From NCBI RefSeq assembly GCF_002305875.1, contig NZ_CP022098.1:1922001-1986000 (forward strand): 64,000 bases of DNA. Reading direction: 5' to 3'. Source of the DNA: Cystobacter fuscus (GTDB taxonomy: Bacteria; Myxococcota; Myxococcia; Myxococcales; Myxococcaceae). Shown here in pieces: positions 15,358 through 24,940 of the stretch. Below the pieces are notes generated by a model. It was not told the DNA's origin. It saw nothing but the letters and a program-made list of their open reading frames with translations, and ran no database searches. Position 1 is the first letter of the stretch; every line of letters begins with the position of its first letter. The position numbers and the translations under genes were made by a program.

Positions 15358-17160
15358 CTATTTCGAGCGCTTGCCCTTCGAGGACGTGGACTTGGTGGGG
15401 GCGCGCCTGGCCGGAGCGGCGGCCGGCCTGGAGGCCGGCGGCGGCGGGGTGAGCTGGGCGGTGGTGGACTGCTTGGGCGCGGGCCACACCTGATAGGTGA
15501 AGTTCTCCGCCTGACACCTGCCCTCGATGCAGCCGAGCGCCGGCACGGGCTCGTCGCCGAAGCGCCTGCTCTGCCAGTCCGTCCCCAGGTGCAGGGGTTC
15601 TCCCATGGGGCGCTGGTCCTCCTTGGTCCCCACCGAGGCGACGAGCACGCCTTCGTCGTCCACCTCCAGGGAGAGCTGCACGGGCCCGTCGGGCGAATCC
15701 TCGCCGAGCATGATTCCGCGCTTCTCGCCGAGGCTCCACTCCAGCCGCAGCGGAGCCCCCGCGCCGCTGTACACCAGGGCCACGTAGCGGCCCGTGCTGC
15801 CGAGCAACAGCAGGGCGACCTCGGGGTCCGGCGCCTCACCGTGCTTGAAGGAGCGCAGGCGGTTGGCGAGGGTGGGCTCGGGCTCGCGGGCATCCACGCG
15901 CGCGGAGAAGCGGGCGCGGCTGCCGCGCATGCTGCGCACGTCCACGCGCATGAGCCCCACGCGGGACTGGCCCATCACCGAGGGGAAGACGATCGTGCGA
16001 TCCTCCAGCTCCAGGGGACGGCCCGACACGAGTACCGAGGGCTTGTCGGGGCCTTCCCCGAGCGTGACCCGGCGCGTCTCGCCCTCCACCGTCATCAACC
16101 GTCCGGCGAGGGACGACGCGGCGGGAAGTCCGAGGTCCGCGGTGAGCGCGGCGCCCGGGGTGCGCTCCACTCGCTTCTCCCCGCTGCGCATCCACGCCAC
16201 GCCCAGGATGCCCACGGACGCGATCACCATCACCGTGGCGACCACCTGCAGGCAGGTGCGCACCACGCGCGCCGCCACCCGCTTCGCGCGCTGCACCCGG
16301 CTGAGCTTCGCCGGCGCGATGGTGGTGTAGTGGGGGATGAGCGGTTCGATGTCCCGGATGAGCGCGGTGACGTTCGGGTAGCGCTCCTCGGGTTGTTGCT
16401 TGAGGCACCGGTCGATGATGCCGTCCAGCTTGGGGTCCACCCCCGGCTTGCGGCGCGAGGGCGGATCATAGTGGCCCGCGGGCAGCTCCCCCACGAGCAG
16501 CTCGTAGAAGATGAGGCCGAGCGCGAAGATGTCCGCGCGGCCATCCGCGTTCTTCGCGTCCACGCGCTGCTCGGGCGCCATATAGGACAGCGTCCCCATG
16601 GCCACGTGCGTGCTGGTGAGGGCGAAGCGCGTGCTGCTGTCCTCGAGGAACGAGGCGAGTCCGAAGTCCGTCACCTTGGGCAGGTCACCCGCCTGCATGT
16701 CGAAGAGGATGTTCTCCGGCTTGAGGTCGCGGTGGATGACGCCCCGGTTGTGCGCGTACTCGATGGCCCGGCAGATCTGCATCATGATCCGCAGGTGCTC
16801 GAAGGGATCCTCGGGCGCCTGGCGCATGCGCTCGCGCAGCGAGGGCCCGTCCACGAACTCCATCACCAGGTAGTACGTCGTCGGCGTGCTGCCCTTGTCG
16901 ACGATGGACACGATGTGGGGGTGGTGCAGGGTGGCGAGCGCCGCGGCCTCCTTCTGGAAGCGCGCGACGAAGCTCTCGTCCTGGGCGAGCTGCTGGCTGA
17001 GCAGCTTGACCGCCACGGTGCGGCCGAGCGACAGCTGGGTGGCCTTGTGCACCTCGCCCATGCCCCCGGCGCCAACGAGTTTCTCCAGCCGGTAGCCTGG
17101 AATGAGATCCGGATCGAACGTCCGGCTGATGGAAGTGGCGGTGGCGTCGAGCGAGGACAT
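15358..17160 (-). CDS. Transmembrane Ser/Thr protein kinase
   Basis: 600 residues. The kinase domain is at 23-275: Gly loop GAGGMGEV (30-37), VAIK-equivalent Lys52 (VAVKLL), HRDLKPEN (Asp145, Asn150), DFG (165-167), APE at 195-197. All residues needed for catalysis are present. A basic juxtamembrane segment precedes a helix at 302-323 (TCLQVVATVMVIASVGILGV). The extracytoplasmic part (about 340-560) is beta-rich and could be a jelly-roll or lectin-like sensor (ATTACHED features: FSARVDAREPEP, LRLEWSLGEKRG, one Cys pair in LGCIEGRCQ). The C-terminus is Pro/Lys-rich. It probably senses an envelope signal; the downstream DUF3857 lipoprotein is a candidate partner by proximity only. Confidence 0.93.
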   Translation of the reverse strand: MSSLDATATSISRTFDPDLIPGYRLEKLVGAGGMGEVHKATQLSLGRTVAVKLLSQQLAQDESFVARFQKEAAALATLHHPHIVSIVDKGSTPTTYYLVMEFVDGPSLRERMRQAPEDPFEHLRIMMQICRAIEYAHNRGVIHRDLKPENILFDMQAGDLPKVTDFGLASFLEDSSTRFALTSTHVAMGTLSYMAPEQRVDAKNADGRADIFALGLIFYELLVGELPAGHYDPPSRRKPGVDPKLDGIIDRCLKQQPEERYPNVTALIRDIEPLIPHYTTIAPAKLSRVQRAKRVAARVVRTCLQVVATVMVIASVGILGVAWMRSGEKRVERTPGAALTADLGLPAASSLAGRLMTVEGETRRVTLGEGPDKPSVLVSGRPLELEDRTIVFPSVMGQSRVGLMRVDVRSMRGSRARFSARVDAREPEPTLANRLRSFKHGEAPDPEVALLLLGSTGRYVALVYSGAGAPLRLEWSLGEKRGIMLGEDSPDGPVQLSLEVDDEGVLVASVGTKEDQRPMGEPLHLGTDWQSRRFGDEPVPALGCIEGRCQAENFTYQVWPAPKQSTTAQLTPPPPASRPAAAPARRAPTKSTSSKGKRSK

Positions 17161-17356
17161 GGCAGGCGGGCGCGTAGGCTACCAGAACCGATCGCGCGCG
17201 GACGCCAGAAGCCATGGCCGCCTCGCCAGCGGGGAAGCAGGCAGGGGTGTCGCGTGTGCGTCGCCTTTCTCCTACACGCGTGGGTTTCGGGGAATGCCTT
17301 GAGCTCCGGGTCGAGCACGTGGTGGGTGTTAGGCTGACCTCCGAGGAACTCGCGCC

Positions 17357-18112
17357 ATGAACATCACGCTGTCTCCCCAGGACTACGCCACCGCCTTCCA
17401 CCTGCTCGCCAGGACGGCCAGGCACCCCGAGAACATCGGGCAGTGGGTCGAGCGGAGCCTTCTCTCCCGGCTGCCCGCGCGTCCGTCCCTGCTCGATGTC
17501 GGCGCGGGGCCGGGCTCGGTCGCCCGGCGGCTCGCGCCGCACTTTGGCCCGCTCACCCTGCTCGAGCCCAACCAGGAGCAGCTCGGCGCGTTCGAGCTGC
17601 CGGGGGCCCGGCTCATCCATGGGACGCTGGAGAGCTTTCAATCGCCCGAGAAGTACGATCTCGTCCTCTGCTCGCACATGCTGTACCACGTGCCCGTGTC
17701 CGATTGGGGCGGGGCCATCGAGCGGCTGCTCTCGTTCGTGCGCCCGGGGGGCTACTGTCTGGTCGTCCTCGGCTCGGCGCGCGGGCAGAACTACGAGCTG
17801 CATCGCGACTTCACCCAGACGGTGATCACCAGCGAGCAGCTCAAGGCCATCCTGAAGGACAAGCAGCTCCCGTTCGAGGTGGTCGAGACCCAGAACGGTT
17901 TCTCCGCGGCCACCTTCGAGGAGATGTACACGCTCTGCCGCTTCTTCGTGTTCGAGGACTGTTACACCGCGCGGCAGCTCGCCGCGCTGAGCGACGACGA
18001 GGCGCGCGCTCTCGATGCGAGGATTCGCGAGCACGCCGGGCGCTGCCGGGAGTCGGACGGGGTGTACCGCCTGCGGCAGGGGGATGAGTTCATCCTCATC
18101 CCCAAGCCGTAG
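17357..18112 (+). CDS. Class I SAM-dependent methyltransferase
   Basis: 251 residues. Motif I is LLDVGAGPGSVARRL (about 47-61), followed by an acidic post-I strand (LTLLEPNQEQ), motif IV YDLVLCSHMLYHVP and the RPGGYCLVVLGS strand after helix D. This is the UbiE/Methyltransf_11-type fold; the substrate cannot be inferred. It is divergent from the kinase gene (196 bp gap) and ends 2 bp from the convergent macroglobulin gene. Confidence 0.88.
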   Translation: MNITLSPQDYATAFHLLARTARHPENIGQWVERSLLSRLPARPSLLDVGAGPGSVARRLAPHFGPLTLLEPNQEQLGAFELPGARLIHGTLESFQSPEKYDLVLCSHMLYHVPVSDWGGAIERLLSFVRPGGYCLVVLGSARGQNYELHRDFTQTVITSEQLKAILKDKQLPFEVVETQNGFSAATFEEMYTLCRFFVFEDCYTARQLAALSDDEARALDARIREHAGRCRESDGVYRLRQGDEFILIPKP

Positions 18113-18114
18113 GT

Positions 18115-20457
18115 TCAGCGGATCGTCCAGGTGGTGGGCGCCACGCGGAAGGCCGTGTTCTCGCTCCCCACGAGCGAGAGGCTGGAGGCGCCCGCCTGCA
18201 ACGCGCCGGCGAGCGTGGGCACCACCCGGAACCGGGCCGTGAAGGGCTCGGCGGCGCCGCGCGGCGGCAGGGTGAGGCTCACCGCTCCGTCCTCCACGTC
18301 GTAGGCCGTCACCCGGCCCTGGCGCACCAGTTCCTCCAGGCTCGGGCGATCCACCTGCACGCCCGCGGGCAGCTCCTGGCGCAGCGTGAGCTCCAGGCCC
18401 GCCGGAGAGGCCGCCTGGAGCGTCACCTCCACGGGCATCCCCACCTTCGCGTCCGCCGCGACCTTCATGGCGAGCTCCAGTCCATGGCCCGGTTCGCTCG
18501 CGCGCCAGGGCACGCGGGCGGCCAGCGTCAGGGAGAAGCCCAGTCCCGGCACCGCGGGCTCCGCGCGCACGCTCCAGGTGTGCGGGCCCGCGGAACCGGG
18601 TGCCTCCGCCTCCAGCGCGAGCACCTCGCGCAGCGCCTTCGCGTCGAAGTTCCCCTCCGTTATCGGCTGGCCATCCCGCTCCAGCACCACCCGGACTCGA
18701 GAGGGCAACGGCTCCTTGAAGAGGGCCAGCACGGCCTGGAGTCCGGCGAGGTTGGCGCGCCCGTCACCCCAGCCGGACTCGGGCCGGTAGTCCGCGAGCA
18801 GCGAGGTGCCCAGGTCCGCGAGCGGCGCTTCCTTGTCCTCCACCAGCGCCAGTACCGCGAGCGCGGTGGCCTCGGCCTCCGAGGGGATCCGTCCATCCGC
18901 TCGCACCACGCCCGCTGGTACGGGGAGGTACGCCGCGCCATCCGGTCGCCGCTGGAGCGCCTCACGTACCCGCCCGCGCAGCGTGTCCCGGACCGAGCCG
19001 GACACCCCTCCGCTGGCCAGCACCGCCGCCGCCGTGTAGCCGTCCCGGATCCGTGACAGGGCGCGCTCGAAGGCACCCGACGCGCGCGCCCCGAAGGCCG
19101 AGGCCCGTCGGAGGCCCGCGTCCGTGCCCATCCCAGCGCGCACCACCCGGGTGCACTCCGCCGTGGCGACCAGCAGCCGCTGCAACGTCCACCCCTCGCC
19201 GCCCTGGCACGTTCCATCCGGGCGCTGGGCCCGCGCCACCTGCTCGGACAGGCGCTCGCCGAGCCGTGCCAGCACGGGATTGCCCGGGTGGGCCAGCGCC
19301 GCCTCGGCGAGCAGGGCCGCCGTCGCCACGTCCGGCGCGCGTCCGGCCTTCAGCACCCGCTGGCCCGCGAGCATCGACGTCTGCTCGAGCGCGCGTGGCT
19401 CCACCGTCCCGCCCAGGCCCTGGAGCAGCGCCGGGGCGCGCCCGGTGAGCAGCAGCGCATAGGCATCCTCGGCCCCGCCCGCGCGGCCGGGAGCCGCCGC
19501 CAGCTCCGAGCGCAGCACGCCCAGCGCTCCGGGGAAGACGAGCAGCCGCACCCGCTCGCTGCCCTCCACTGGGGACGGGGGCCCCACCAGCTCCAGTGTG
19601 CGCGGCGCGGCCAGGGTGCCTCCGCGAGTCTCGCGCACCAGTTGGCCCGTGGGCCACACGTCGAAGCCGCGCTCCACCGAGTCCGCTCCCTCCAGCGCGG
19701 CCCGCACCGTCACCGGCCCCGGCCTCGCCGCGCGCAGCGTCACGTACTCCACCACGCTGCCCGCCGCCGGCACCGTCACCGTGCGCGTGCCGCCCTCCAC
19801 CTGCGCTCCCTGGGCCTCCACCTTCAGCGCGCGCGTCACCGCGGCGCCCGTGGTGTTCACCAACTGCACCGGCATGCGCACCACGTCTCCGGCCCGCAGG
19901 AAGGCGGGCAACACCGGATCCACGTAGGTGGGCAGCGAGCTCGCGAAGGTGCTCACCGCCCCGGCCTGAGCCCCCGAGCGCGAGTGCGCCAGCGCCAGTA
20001 CCCGCCAGTGCGTCAGCCGGTCCGGCACCTTCACGGGGACCGAGGCCTCGCCCGACGCGTCCGTCACCACCAGGGGCTCGAAGAGGAACGTCTCGGGGAA
20101 CCACGCCCGTCCCGATGGGGCCGCCGCTTGCTCCTGCCCGGGCGCGGGGGGAGGTGGGGGCGGGGGAGGGGCCAGTGCTCCCACGGCCATCCCCTTCTCC
20201 CTCATCCCGAAAGCGACCGGAGCTCGTTTGGCTGCTCCTCCGCCCCCTGGGATGGCGTCTGCCTCGATGAGGCCCCCCCTGAGCTGCTCCATGGGGAGGG
20301 TGGCGGGAGCGGCCTGGGGGGGTGCTTCCGCCAGCATCAGCTCCTCCGGCTCCGCCCGCACCGGTGAGAAGCTCGGCATGAACAGGATGCTCGAGAACAG
20401 GGTCAGCAGGACGCCCACGACGAGGCCTCCCGCCCCCACGAGGATGTAGCGCTTCAT
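18115..20457 (-). CDS. Alpha-2-macroglobulin family protein, C-terminal half (no thioester)
   Basis: 780 residues from the ATG at 20457, which overlaps the stop of the upstream partner (ATGA); the longer frame adds ten residues lying in that gene. An N-terminal anchor (YILVGAGGLVVGVLLTLFSS) is followed by a Pro-rich linker, then the A2M bait-region/ANATO-like boundary and the MG/A2M core (WFPETFLFEPLVVTDASGEA, then VKVPDRLTHWRVLALAHS), which is diagnostic. The helical thioester domain spans about 330-600, but the C-x-E-Q thioester motif is missing: the position reads PGRAGGAEDAYALLL. The C-terminal receptor-like MG domain follows. It is likely to form one complex with the upstream half in the periplasm. 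Confidence 0.85.
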   Translation of the reverse strand: MKRYILVGAGGLVVGVLLTLFSSILFMPSFSPVRAEPEELMLAEAPPQAAPATLPMEQLRGGLIEADAIPGGGGAAKRAPVAFGMREKGMAVGALAPPPPPPPPAPGQEQAAAPSGRAWFPETFLFEPLVVTDASGEASVPVKVPDRLTHWRVLALAHSRSGAQAGAVSTFASSLPTYVDPVLPAFLRAGDVVRMPVQLVNTTGAAVTRALKVEAQGAQVEGGTRTVTVPAAGSVVEYVTLRAARPGPVTVRAALEGADSVERGFDVWPTGQLVRETRGGTLAAPRTLELVGPPSPVEGSERVRLLVFPGALGVLRSELAAAPGRAGGAEDAYALLLTGRAPALLQGLGGTVEPRALEQTSMLAGQRVLKAGRAPDVATAALLAEAALAHPGNPVLARLGERLSEQVARAQRPDGTCQGGEGWTLQRLLVATAECTRVVRAGMGTDAGLRRASAFGARASGAFERALSRIRDGYTAAAVLASGGVSGSVRDTLRGRVREALQRRPDGAAYLPVPAGVVRADGRIPSEAEATALAVLALVEDKEAPLADLGTSLLADYRPESGWGDGRANLAGLQAVLALFKEPLPSRVRVVLERDGQPITEGNFDAKALREVLALEAEAPGSAGPHTWSVRAEPAVPGLGFSLTLAARVPWRASEPGHGLELAMKVAADAKVGMPVEVTLQAASPAGLELTLRQELPAGVQVDRPSLEELVRQGRVTAYDVEDGAVSLTLPPRGAAEPFTARFRVVPTLAGALQAGASSLSLVGSENTAFRVAPTTWTIR

Positions 20458-23400
20458 GGCGACTCCCGGGTGACCCATGCGCCCCAATTCTCGATGTCCT
20501 GGGGCAACCGCGTGCCGTTGACCACCACCGCGCGCGGATCCGTGAGGGCGAGCAGCTCCGAGGGCAGTTGCGACAACCGCAACCGGCGGCCGAAGGCGTC
20601 CGTGACCTTCTCGCCCCGCTGCTCACAGGCCGCGAGCGCCTGCTCCCATTGCCGCGCGAGGCCCTCGGGCGACAGCGTCTCGCCCTCGGGCGCGGACTCC
20701 TCCCAGGCGCGCACCCGCACCGTCAGCTCCGAGAGCACCCGGTAGAAGGGCTCGGTCAACTCCACGTCGGGCTCGAAGGGCGACCGCGCCGAGAACGACA
20801 GGGTCCGTTCCCCCTCGGCGCGCGAGGGCACGCTCCTCACGCGCAGCAGCGTGGCGGCGGCGGCGTTGGCGCCCCGGATGCGCCCCATGACGAGCGCCGT
20901 GCCGTCCAGCACCCCGAAGGCGGGCGAGGTCATCGAGGGCGTGGGCCGCATCCCATCGAGCGCGTCCGCGTCCGGCAGGGCCACGAGCTGCGACAGGCTC
21001 TCGTCCACGCCGAAGAGGCCCACCGCCGCCGGGCCCTTGCGACCGTCCACCCACGTGTTCACCTGGAGGTGGGCCAGCTCGCCGGGGGCGTAGGCCGCCT
21101 TGTCCGACGCCACCTCCAGTGAGAGCCGCGCCTGGGGCGCCACGTACACTCGCGCCACGGCCCCGTTCCAGGACGCCTCGGCCCAGCCCTCGAAGCTCGT
21201 GGGCAGGGAGAAGCGCGCCACCGGTACCGGCCCCGTCCGCTCCACCTTCGTCCGGAGCGTCCTGTCTCCCGCCTGGAGTTCGAGTTCCTCGGGCAGTCCT
21301 CCCGTGAAGTCCGGGCCGCGCAGCAGCTCGATGCTCACTTCCCCTCCAGTCTGGGCCAGCACGGGCGAGGCGCGCAGGCGCGTGGGGGGCAACCGCGCGG
21401 GCGACGCGATCCACGTCGTCGAGCCGAGATCCCCCGTCGCGTCCTTCGCGCTCACCTTCAGCTCGTAGCCCAGCATCGTCGTCTCCTGGGGAACGGCACC
21501 CTCGGCGGACCGGGAAGTGGGCTCGGCGGTGAAGCGCACGATGCCCGTGGCGTGGCCGGGCTCCTCGCTCAGCCGCATCCCCGCGAAGCGCGACTGGATG
21601 CAGGCGAGGTGGGGGGTGGGCAGCGAGTCTTCCTGGGGGCGTGGGGACGTCCAGCCCACTTCCACCTCGCGCTTGCCCGGACGCGTGCGCCAGATGAGCA
21701 CCGAGGGCAGTGGCGCCGCGAGCGACAAGTCCGCCGGCAGGCACTCGCGCGCATCGAGCGCCGCGCGGTGCAGCGCATCCTCGAGCCCCTCGCTGGTACT
21801 GGCTCCGAGGAGGTCGCGCACCTCGGTGACGAGCAGGGGCAGTCCTGGATCCCTCAGGCTCAGGGTGAGCCCCAGCATGCGCTCGCGACCGGGAGGCAGC
21901 GAGCGCGTGCGCAGGATCGCGGCGGCGCAGGAGGCCAGCGGCGAGTCCTCCGCGGTGACGTCCACCACCGCGCCTCCCGCCGTCACGCGCAGGCCGAGCT
22001 CCACCTCGAAGGAGTCCGCTTCGGGCGACACGAAGCGGGCGCAGGGGCGCAGGGGCTCCAACCACCGCTCCACGGCGAGCTGATCCTCCAGCGAGGCGTC
22101 GCCCTCGTCGGCGAGCAGATCCCTCATCTCCTCGAGCTGCACCGGAGGGGGCCGGGGAGCGGGGCGCACCGGCAAGGCGGGCAGCACGACGTTGACGGGC
22201 GGGCCCGGGTCGAGCTGGAAGACGGCCACGCCGTCCTCGTCCGTCACCGCGCGCACGCCCTCGTCGTTCGGATCCCACGCCCGGCGCACGGTGAGCTCGG
22301 TGCCGGGCAACAGCCGGCCGGCGGCGGTGGTGGCCCGCAGGTAGACGCGGTTGCCGTAGCCGTCCACCAGGCCGTCCGACTGCTCCGTCACCGCCGACAC
22401 GGAGAGGGCGTCCTCGGTGAGCAGCACCGAGGTGGCGCCCTGCACCTGGTCTCCCGCCGGGTCCGTGGCGGACAGCGTCGCGGAGAGGGTGGCCTGGCCG
22501 CGCAGATCGAAGGGCACGCGCGGCAGTGGGAGGCGGAAGCGTCCCGCGGCGTCCGTGCGGGCCTCGCGGGGCAGTCCGTCGCGGGCGTTCGCGTCGAGCC
22601 ACGCGGTGGGCGGAGGCCAGCGGCCCGAGGCGCGCCAGTCCACCTTCACGGTGGCGCCGGCCACGGGGGCTCCCGAGGTATAGAGGACCCGGCCCTCGAC
22701 GAGGGGCGACTCGCCCGCGCGCCAGAAGGGCCTGGTGCCCTGGGCCTCCACCTGGAAGCGGGGCAGGGTGAAGGGCTGCACCTGGAAGGACACCTCGCCG
22801 CCGGTGTCTCCGCTCACCCATTTCACCTTCCAGGCGCCGGTGGCCGCTTCGCGGTCGAGCGGGAACTCTCCGGACACCACGCCCCAGGGGCCCGCCGGCA
22901 TGCGCTGCTCGAGGAGGACCTCTCCCGAGGGATCGGTCACGAACCAGGAGCCCGGGCGCCCATCGATGGGAGCCAGGTCCCGGGCACGCAGCACCACGGC
23001 GCGAAAGCGCACCACGTGGCCGGGCTCATAGAGGGGCCGGTCGGTGAGCACCTGGATGCGGGCGGGGGCGTAGAGGGGAAGGGGGGCGTCCACGGTGTCC
23101 GTGCCCAGCGGCGAGTCGACGCGGGCACGCAGCCGGTAATCCCCGTCCGGCAGGGCGGGCAGCTTCACCGAGGCGCTCTGGGCGAAGCCGGGCTTCTGCC
23201 GCTCCCAGGGACCCTCGATGGGAAGCGGAGTCTCCTTGCCCTCGGCATCCACGAGGAAGAGGGCGGGCTCCAGGCGGCGCACCGCCGATTGCAGCGTGCC
23301 GCCATCCCGGGTGACGCCATGGGCCAGGGCCCCGACGGTGACGCTCCCCGTGGATTCGCGGGCGAGTCCCCGCGCGTCCAGGGTCACGGTCTGTCGCATG

Positions 23401-23543
23401 CGCCCGTCCGGACACCGAGGCATCTTCACCCCCTGGAAGATCCAGGTGGACACGCAGTCGTCCACGGCCACCCACCAGATGCCGATCAGGATGACGAGCG
23501 CGGCGATGCCGAGTGTGAGCCGGCGATTGGAACGAATGTTCAT
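20454..23543 (-). CDS. Alpha-2-macroglobulin family protein, N-terminal half (MG domains)
   Basis: 1029 residues, starting at an ATG behind GGGAGGG. A single N-terminal membrane anchor (LGIAALVILIGIWWVAV) is followed by MG domains: DRPLYEPGHVVRFRAVVLRA is the classic MG2 signature, then WFVTDPSGEVLLEQRM and GAWKVKWVSGD (MG3/MG4). An unusual insert at about 460-690 contains LRVTAGGAVVDVTAEDSPLA SC-type residues resembling the C-terminal energy-coupling repeat of myxobacterial AgmX-like proteins. It ends with the AYAPGELAHLQVNTWVDGRK segment and GLFGVDESLSQL, after which the next gene continues the fold. In most bacteria these parts are one polypeptide. Bacterial A2M is a periplasmic protease trap; without the thioester the mechanism here must be non-covalent. 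Confidence 0.85.
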   Translation of the reverse strand: MNIRSNRRLTLGIAALVILIGIWWVAVDDCVSTWIFQGVKMPRCPDGRMRQTVTLDARGLARESTGSVTVGALAHGVTRDGGTLQSAVRRLEPALFLVDAEGKETPLPIEGPWERQKPGFAQSASVKLPALPDGDYRLRARVDSPLGTDTVDAPLPLYAPARIQVLTDRPLYEPGHVVRFRAVVLRARDLAPIDGRPGSWFVTDPSGEVLLEQRMPAGPWGVVSGEFPLDREAATGAWKVKWVSGDTGGEVSFQVQPFTLPRFQVEAQGTRPFWRAGESPLVEGRVLYTSGAPVAGATVKVDWRASGRWPPPTAWLDANARDGLPREARTDAAGRFRLPLPRVPFDLRGQATLSATLSATDPAGDQVQGATSVLLTEDALSVSAVTEQSDGLVDGYGNRVYLRATTAAGRLLPGTELTVRRAWDPNDEGVRAVTDEDGVAVFQLDPGPPVNVVLPALPVRPAPRPPPVQLEEMRDLLADEGDASLEDQLAVERWLEPLRPCARFVSPEADSFEVELGLRVTAGGAVVDVTAEDSPLASCAAAILRTRSLPPGRERMLGLTLSLRDPGLPLLVTEVRDLLGASTSEGLEDALHRAALDARECLPADLSLAAPLPSVLIWRTRPGKREVEVGWTSPRPQEDSLPTPHLACIQSRFAGMRLSEEPGHATGIVRFTAEPTSRSAEGAVPQETTMLGYELKVSAKDATGDLGSTTWIASPARLPPTRLRASPVLAQTGGEVSIELLRGPDFTGGLPEELELQAGDRTLRTKVERTGPVPVARFSLPTSFEGWAEASWNGAVARVYVAPQARLSLEVASDKAAYAPGELAHLQVNTWVDGRKGPAAVGLFGVDESLSQLVALPDADALDGMRPTPSMTSPAFGVLDGTALVMGRIRGANAAAATLLRVRSVPSRAEGERTLSFSARSPFEPDVELTEPFYRVLSELTVRVRAWEESAPEGETLSPEGLARQWEQALAACEQRGEKVTDAFGRRLRLSQLPSELLALTDPRAVVVNGTRLPQDIENWGAWVTRESP

Positions 23544-23597
23544 CGACCCTCCCGTGGCCAGTCTACGCCACGCGGTGGGGCGGTGTACCTGGGGGGC

Positions 23598-23921
23598 TCA
23601 ACCCTGGCTGGCGGTCATGAACGCCACCTGCCGCTCCTGCAGGAACGCCAGACACTCCATGAGGATGGCGGGGGGCGGGAACACGGGCGCCTGGGTGAAG
23701 CTCACGAACGCGCTCCTGACGCCCTCGTAGAGGGCGGGGTCGAACGGCGCTCCCGGCTGGGTGCTGGCGAGCAGCTCGTGCATCTTGCGCAGGACGGGCT
23801 CGGCGGTGCCGGTGGCCACCTTCGCCTCCTTCTCCAGGGTGGCCAGCAACTGCTCCCGCCTGGCCACCAGCTCGGGGGGCTCGATGGGAAGCGCGGAGGA
23901 GTTCGGAGTCGTCTGCGACAT
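23598..23921 (-). CDS. Small hypothetical protein
   Basis: 107 residues from the ATG at 23921 (the frame extends further but its upstream part is Pro/Arg-rich and overlaps the divergent gene). Mostly helical (PELVARREQLLATLEKEAKV, AILMECLAFLQERQVAFM), no signal peptide or known domain. It lies 54 bp upstream of the macroglobulin pair on the same strand and might be the first gene of that operon. Confidence 0.65.
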   Translation of the reverse strand: MSQTTPNSSALPIEPPELVARREQLLATLEKEAKVATGTAEPVLRKMHELLASTQPGAPFDPALYEGVRSAFVSFTQAPVFPPPAILMECLAFLQERQVAFMTASQG

Positions 23922-24111
23922 GGGCGGTCTCGTTGGGTGACGGAGGTTCAACGGCAAGCCGGCGGCATGTTGGGAGAAAAAGGAGCTCCAGGCAATCCGG
24001 GGAGTGGCCCGCCCTCCACCCGGGGGTTCTGGTCGGGGACGAGGACAAGTGCTACGCGCGGGCCCCATCGTGGCTCCGTGGAGGGAGCGCGCCTGGCGAG
24101 GAGTCTGTGGG

Positions 24112-24912
24112 ATGTCGTCTCAGTGGGTGTCGTGGCGGTGGGGCAGGGCGTGCGTGATGGGTCTGTGCGTGGGTCTGCTGGCCTGTCGTGGAAGTGAACG
24201 GGCCGCGCCTGGCGTGTCGCGCACACGGGAGGTTCGCGAGCCCTCGGCCCTGGCCGGGTCCACGCGCGCGGGCGTGCATGGCATGGTTGTCTTCGGAGAC
24301 CAGGGCCTCTACCTCTACCACCTGCCCATGTGGCACGGCCTCCATGCCTGGCAGATCGTCATCGAGGCCCGCCTGGATGAAGCGGGGCGCCGCCTCTACG
24401 ACTCGGACCGGGCCGCGGGCAGCCCGCTCGTGACCTTCGAGCCGGAGCCCTTCGCCCTGGCCTCGCTGAAGCCGGGCTTCACGCTGGAGGGCACGCTCTA
24501 CCACGGGCACTTCGAGCAGGGCGGAACGCCGCTTCCTTCCGCGGACAGCGCGGCGAAGGTGTCGTTCACGGTCCAGCGTCTGCTCATGGTCAAGGCGCTG
24601 CGACCCACCGATCCGGCGCCCTCCTCCGCGAGCTACCGGGTGTTTGGCCGGGAGGGAGAGTGGTTTGGCGTCCACGTCGCCAGCCGCGCTCCGGACTTCG
24701 ATCAGATCCTCCGCCTGGAGACGCGTTCCCTGGCCCTGGGCGACGCGCGGGGGAGCGCGGGCGTGCCCGTGTCCGCCATCCTTCCGGGTGACGCGAGCCA
24801 CCGGCCTCTCGTGGGTTCCGCCTGGACGGGACGTCTCGAGGATGGCACCGAGGTGTCCTTCACGGTCCAGCGCGAGGAGTACTTCAGCACCACCGACCTC
24901 GGGGGGCCGTGA
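24112..24912 (+). CDS. Lipoprotein of unknown function
   Basis: 266 residues from the ATG at 24112 (behind AGGAG). The lipobox LLAC gives Cys25. The mature protein contains MVVFGDQGLYLYHLPMWHGL followed by HAWQIVIEARLDE, and later two similar segments with SFTVQR (STRETCHES near 165 and 260), a beta-rich pattern. The HLPMWHGLHAWQ region with three histidines is conserved-looking and could bind metal. No family assigned. Divergent from the small hypothetical gene at 23598 and followed by a bidirectional terminator. Confidence 0.75.
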   Translation: MSSQWVSWRWGRACVMGLCVGLLACRGSERAAPGVSRTREVREPSALAGSTRAGVHGMVVFGDQGLYLYHLPMWHGLHAWQIVIEARLDEAGRRLYDSDRAAGSPLVTFEPEPFALASLKPGFTLEGTLYHGHFEQGGTPLPSADSAAKVSFTVQRLLMVKALRPTDPAPSSASYRVFGREGEWFGVHVASRAPDFDQILRLETRSLALGDARGSAGVPVSAILPGDASHRPLVGSAWTGRLEDGTEVSFTVQREEYFSTTDLGGP

Positions 24913-24940
24913 GCCGGCGGGCGCTTTGAGCTGAAAACGA

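Noticed and set aside
11366-15493. A 1375-codon open frame on the plus strand
   Set aside because: It is the antisense shadow of the DUF3857 lipoprotein gene, with low-complexity residues and no domains; high GC keeps stop codons rare in this frame.
21552-24197. 881-codon plus-strand frame
   Set aside because: Shadow of the macroglobulin genes; composition is Gly/His/Arg-rich and lacks any fold-like pattern.
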